Shown here: one piece after another, positions 63,518-64,000 of the stretch | Layout of the letters: every line of letters begins with the position of its first letter | Numbering within the stretch: the first letter of the stretch is position 1 | Assembly: GCF_014712225.1 (NCBI RefSeq) | Contig: NZ_JACXBW010000005.1 | Coordinates: 221,161 to 285,160, forward strand | Direction of reading: 5' to 3' | Source of the DNA: Pseudarthrobacter sulfonivorans | GTDB lineage: Bacteria > Actinomycetota > Actinomycetes > Actinomycetales > Micrococcaceae | Length of the DNA: 64,000 nt | Notes under the pieces: model-generated | Told to the model about the DNA's origin: nothing | Seen by the model: the letters and a program-made list of their open reading frames with translations, nothing else | Databases searched by the model: none | Position numbers and translations under genes: made by a program

Positions 63518-64000
63518 GGGGATTCCTCCTGTTGTGAGCCGACCACTGGCGCAATCGCAGCCGCTCGTTCCGTGTTTCGTTCTCCTACGCAACCCGAAAT
63601 CAAGCGCTTCGAAGTCCGTACATCTCAGTCAATTCTAAGCGAGACGCCAGCGGCGCATGACATAGATCCGCTTGCAGACCCCTGTCGTGGGAATGTTCAC
63701 ATCTCCTGGGACCCTCTGGCAGTTGATGCGGGTTTCCGGGGAACGCTCTGGCAGTTGATGCGGGTTCGACGGGGAACCCTCTGGCAGTTGATGCGGGTTC
63801 GACGGGGAACCCTCTGGCAGTTGATGCGGGTTCGACGGGGAACCCTCTGGCAGTTGATGCGGGTTCCCGGTGGACGCTCTGGTAGTTGGTGCGGGTTCGA
63901 CGGCGGTGCCGGGGCGGGGGTGCCGAAGGGGTGTGGGGCCCGCGGTCCGGGGCCCCGGGGCGCGGTGCTGGCGTGAGTGGTTCCGGGCGGGTCCGGGTAA
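63518..64000. other. Noncoding region at window end
   Basis: About 480 bases right of the TPR protein start. The first 130 bases probably hold that gene's minus-strand promoter. The middle holds a tandem repeat (63714-63900). The last 100 bases are very GC-rich. A plus-strand open frame runs through the repeats only because 33 is a multiple of three; it has no coding support. Confidence 0.6.
63714..63900. repeat. Six-copy 32-33 bp direct tandem repeat
   Basis: Units start at 63714, 63746, 63779, 63812, 63845 and 63877 (spacing 32, 33, 33, 33, 32). Shared core CTCTGGCAGTTGATGCGGGT followed by TCGACGGGGAAC in the central copies; the outer copies are diverged. There are no unique spacers, so it is not CRISPR. 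It lies outside genes. Confidence 0.92.

Noticed and set aside
63714..63900. CRISPR array
   Set aside because: Repeats follow each other with no unique spacers and no cas genes are near.
61811..63976. Long plus-strand open frame (about 720 residues) opposite the TPR gene and through the terminal repeats
   Set aside because: Antisense shadow of high-GC codon bias; low-complexity Ala/Val/Thr product, no ribosome site, and the repeat part stays open only because the period is 33.

Overview
The window is chromosomal DNA of a high-GC Gram-positive bacterium, most likely an actinobacterium of the Micrococcaceae (Arthrobacter / Pseudarthrobacter type). Grounds: the gene order mraZ-rsmH-ftsL-ftsI-murE-murF-mraY; the block polyprenyl synthase / Rv2175c-like regulator / PASTA kinase / class II DAHP synthase / PlsC / FadD, which as I recall it resembles the Mycobacterium tuberculosis Rv2156-Rv2187 region; the garA-ftsR-DUF151-merR block next to gcvH; the TPR-HAD-tlyA-nadK-recN-pyrG-nudix-xerD ... 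parA-scpA-scpB-rluB-cmk-der block; and a MurE substrate motif that suggests L-lysine peptidoglycan. Almost everything is housekeeping and tightly packed, with many 1-8 bp start/stop overlaps. No prophage, IS element or CRISPR array was seen.

Layout. 1-8143 (minus): start of the division and cell wall (dcw) cluster, with mraY cut by the window edge. 8144-9341: a noncoding stretch with a MraZ-type promoter/operator, a long palindrome and a terminator-like hairpin, then a DUF3040 membrane protein. 9342-18802: dinB, a lipoprotein-polyprenyl synthase pair, an Rv2175c-like DNA-binding protein, a secreted three-LysM transglycosylase, a PASTA-domain Ser/Thr kinase, DAHP synthase and an acyltransferase. 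18914-24403: a three-gene overlapping operon of two paralogous alpha/beta hydrolases and a membrane protein, then a ROK glucokinase and a long-chain acyl-CoA ligase. 24484-29011: pyruvate carboxylase and an orphan ParA-like ATPase. 29097-32181 (minus): two MerR regulators, a DUF151 protein, a GarA/OdhI-type FHA protein and gcvH. 32288-34252: an Fpg/Nei glycosylase, a 456-base gap, a small secreted repeat protein and tRNA-Pro(GGG).

34400-42309 (minus): parA-scpA-scpB-rluB-tyrA-cmk-plsC-der, largely translationally coupled. 42544-52759 is the clearest accessory part: a C4-dicarboxylate symporter with a divergent DctSR/CitAB two-component system, then a complete propionate (2-methylcitrate cycle) locus with prpE divergent from gntR-prpD-prpB-prpC and two TGTATACA operator candidates 63 bp apart. 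It sits between parA-scpAB and xerD, genes that belong to one conserved neighbourhood in relatives. 52824-63517 (minus) returns to housekeeping: TPR protein, HAD phosphatase, small protein, tlyA, nadK, recN, pyrG, two Nudix hydrolases and xerD. The last 480 bases are noncoding and hold a six-copy 32-33 bp direct tandem repeat.

Functionally the window joins envelope assembly (dcw genes, kinase, LysM enzyme, polyprenyl synthase, acyltransferases), chromosome and division control (FtsR, ScpAB, two ParA proteins, XerD) and central carbon control (GarA, pyruvate carboxylase, GcvH, methylcitrate cycle). I found no clearly new defence or mobile system. The most unusual signals are the terminal tandem repeat, the 24-bp-arm palindrome upstream of mraZ, the charge-polarised repeat protein at 61718-63517, the Asp-Gly-Tyr repeat secreted protein at 33783-34115, and several operator-like sites.
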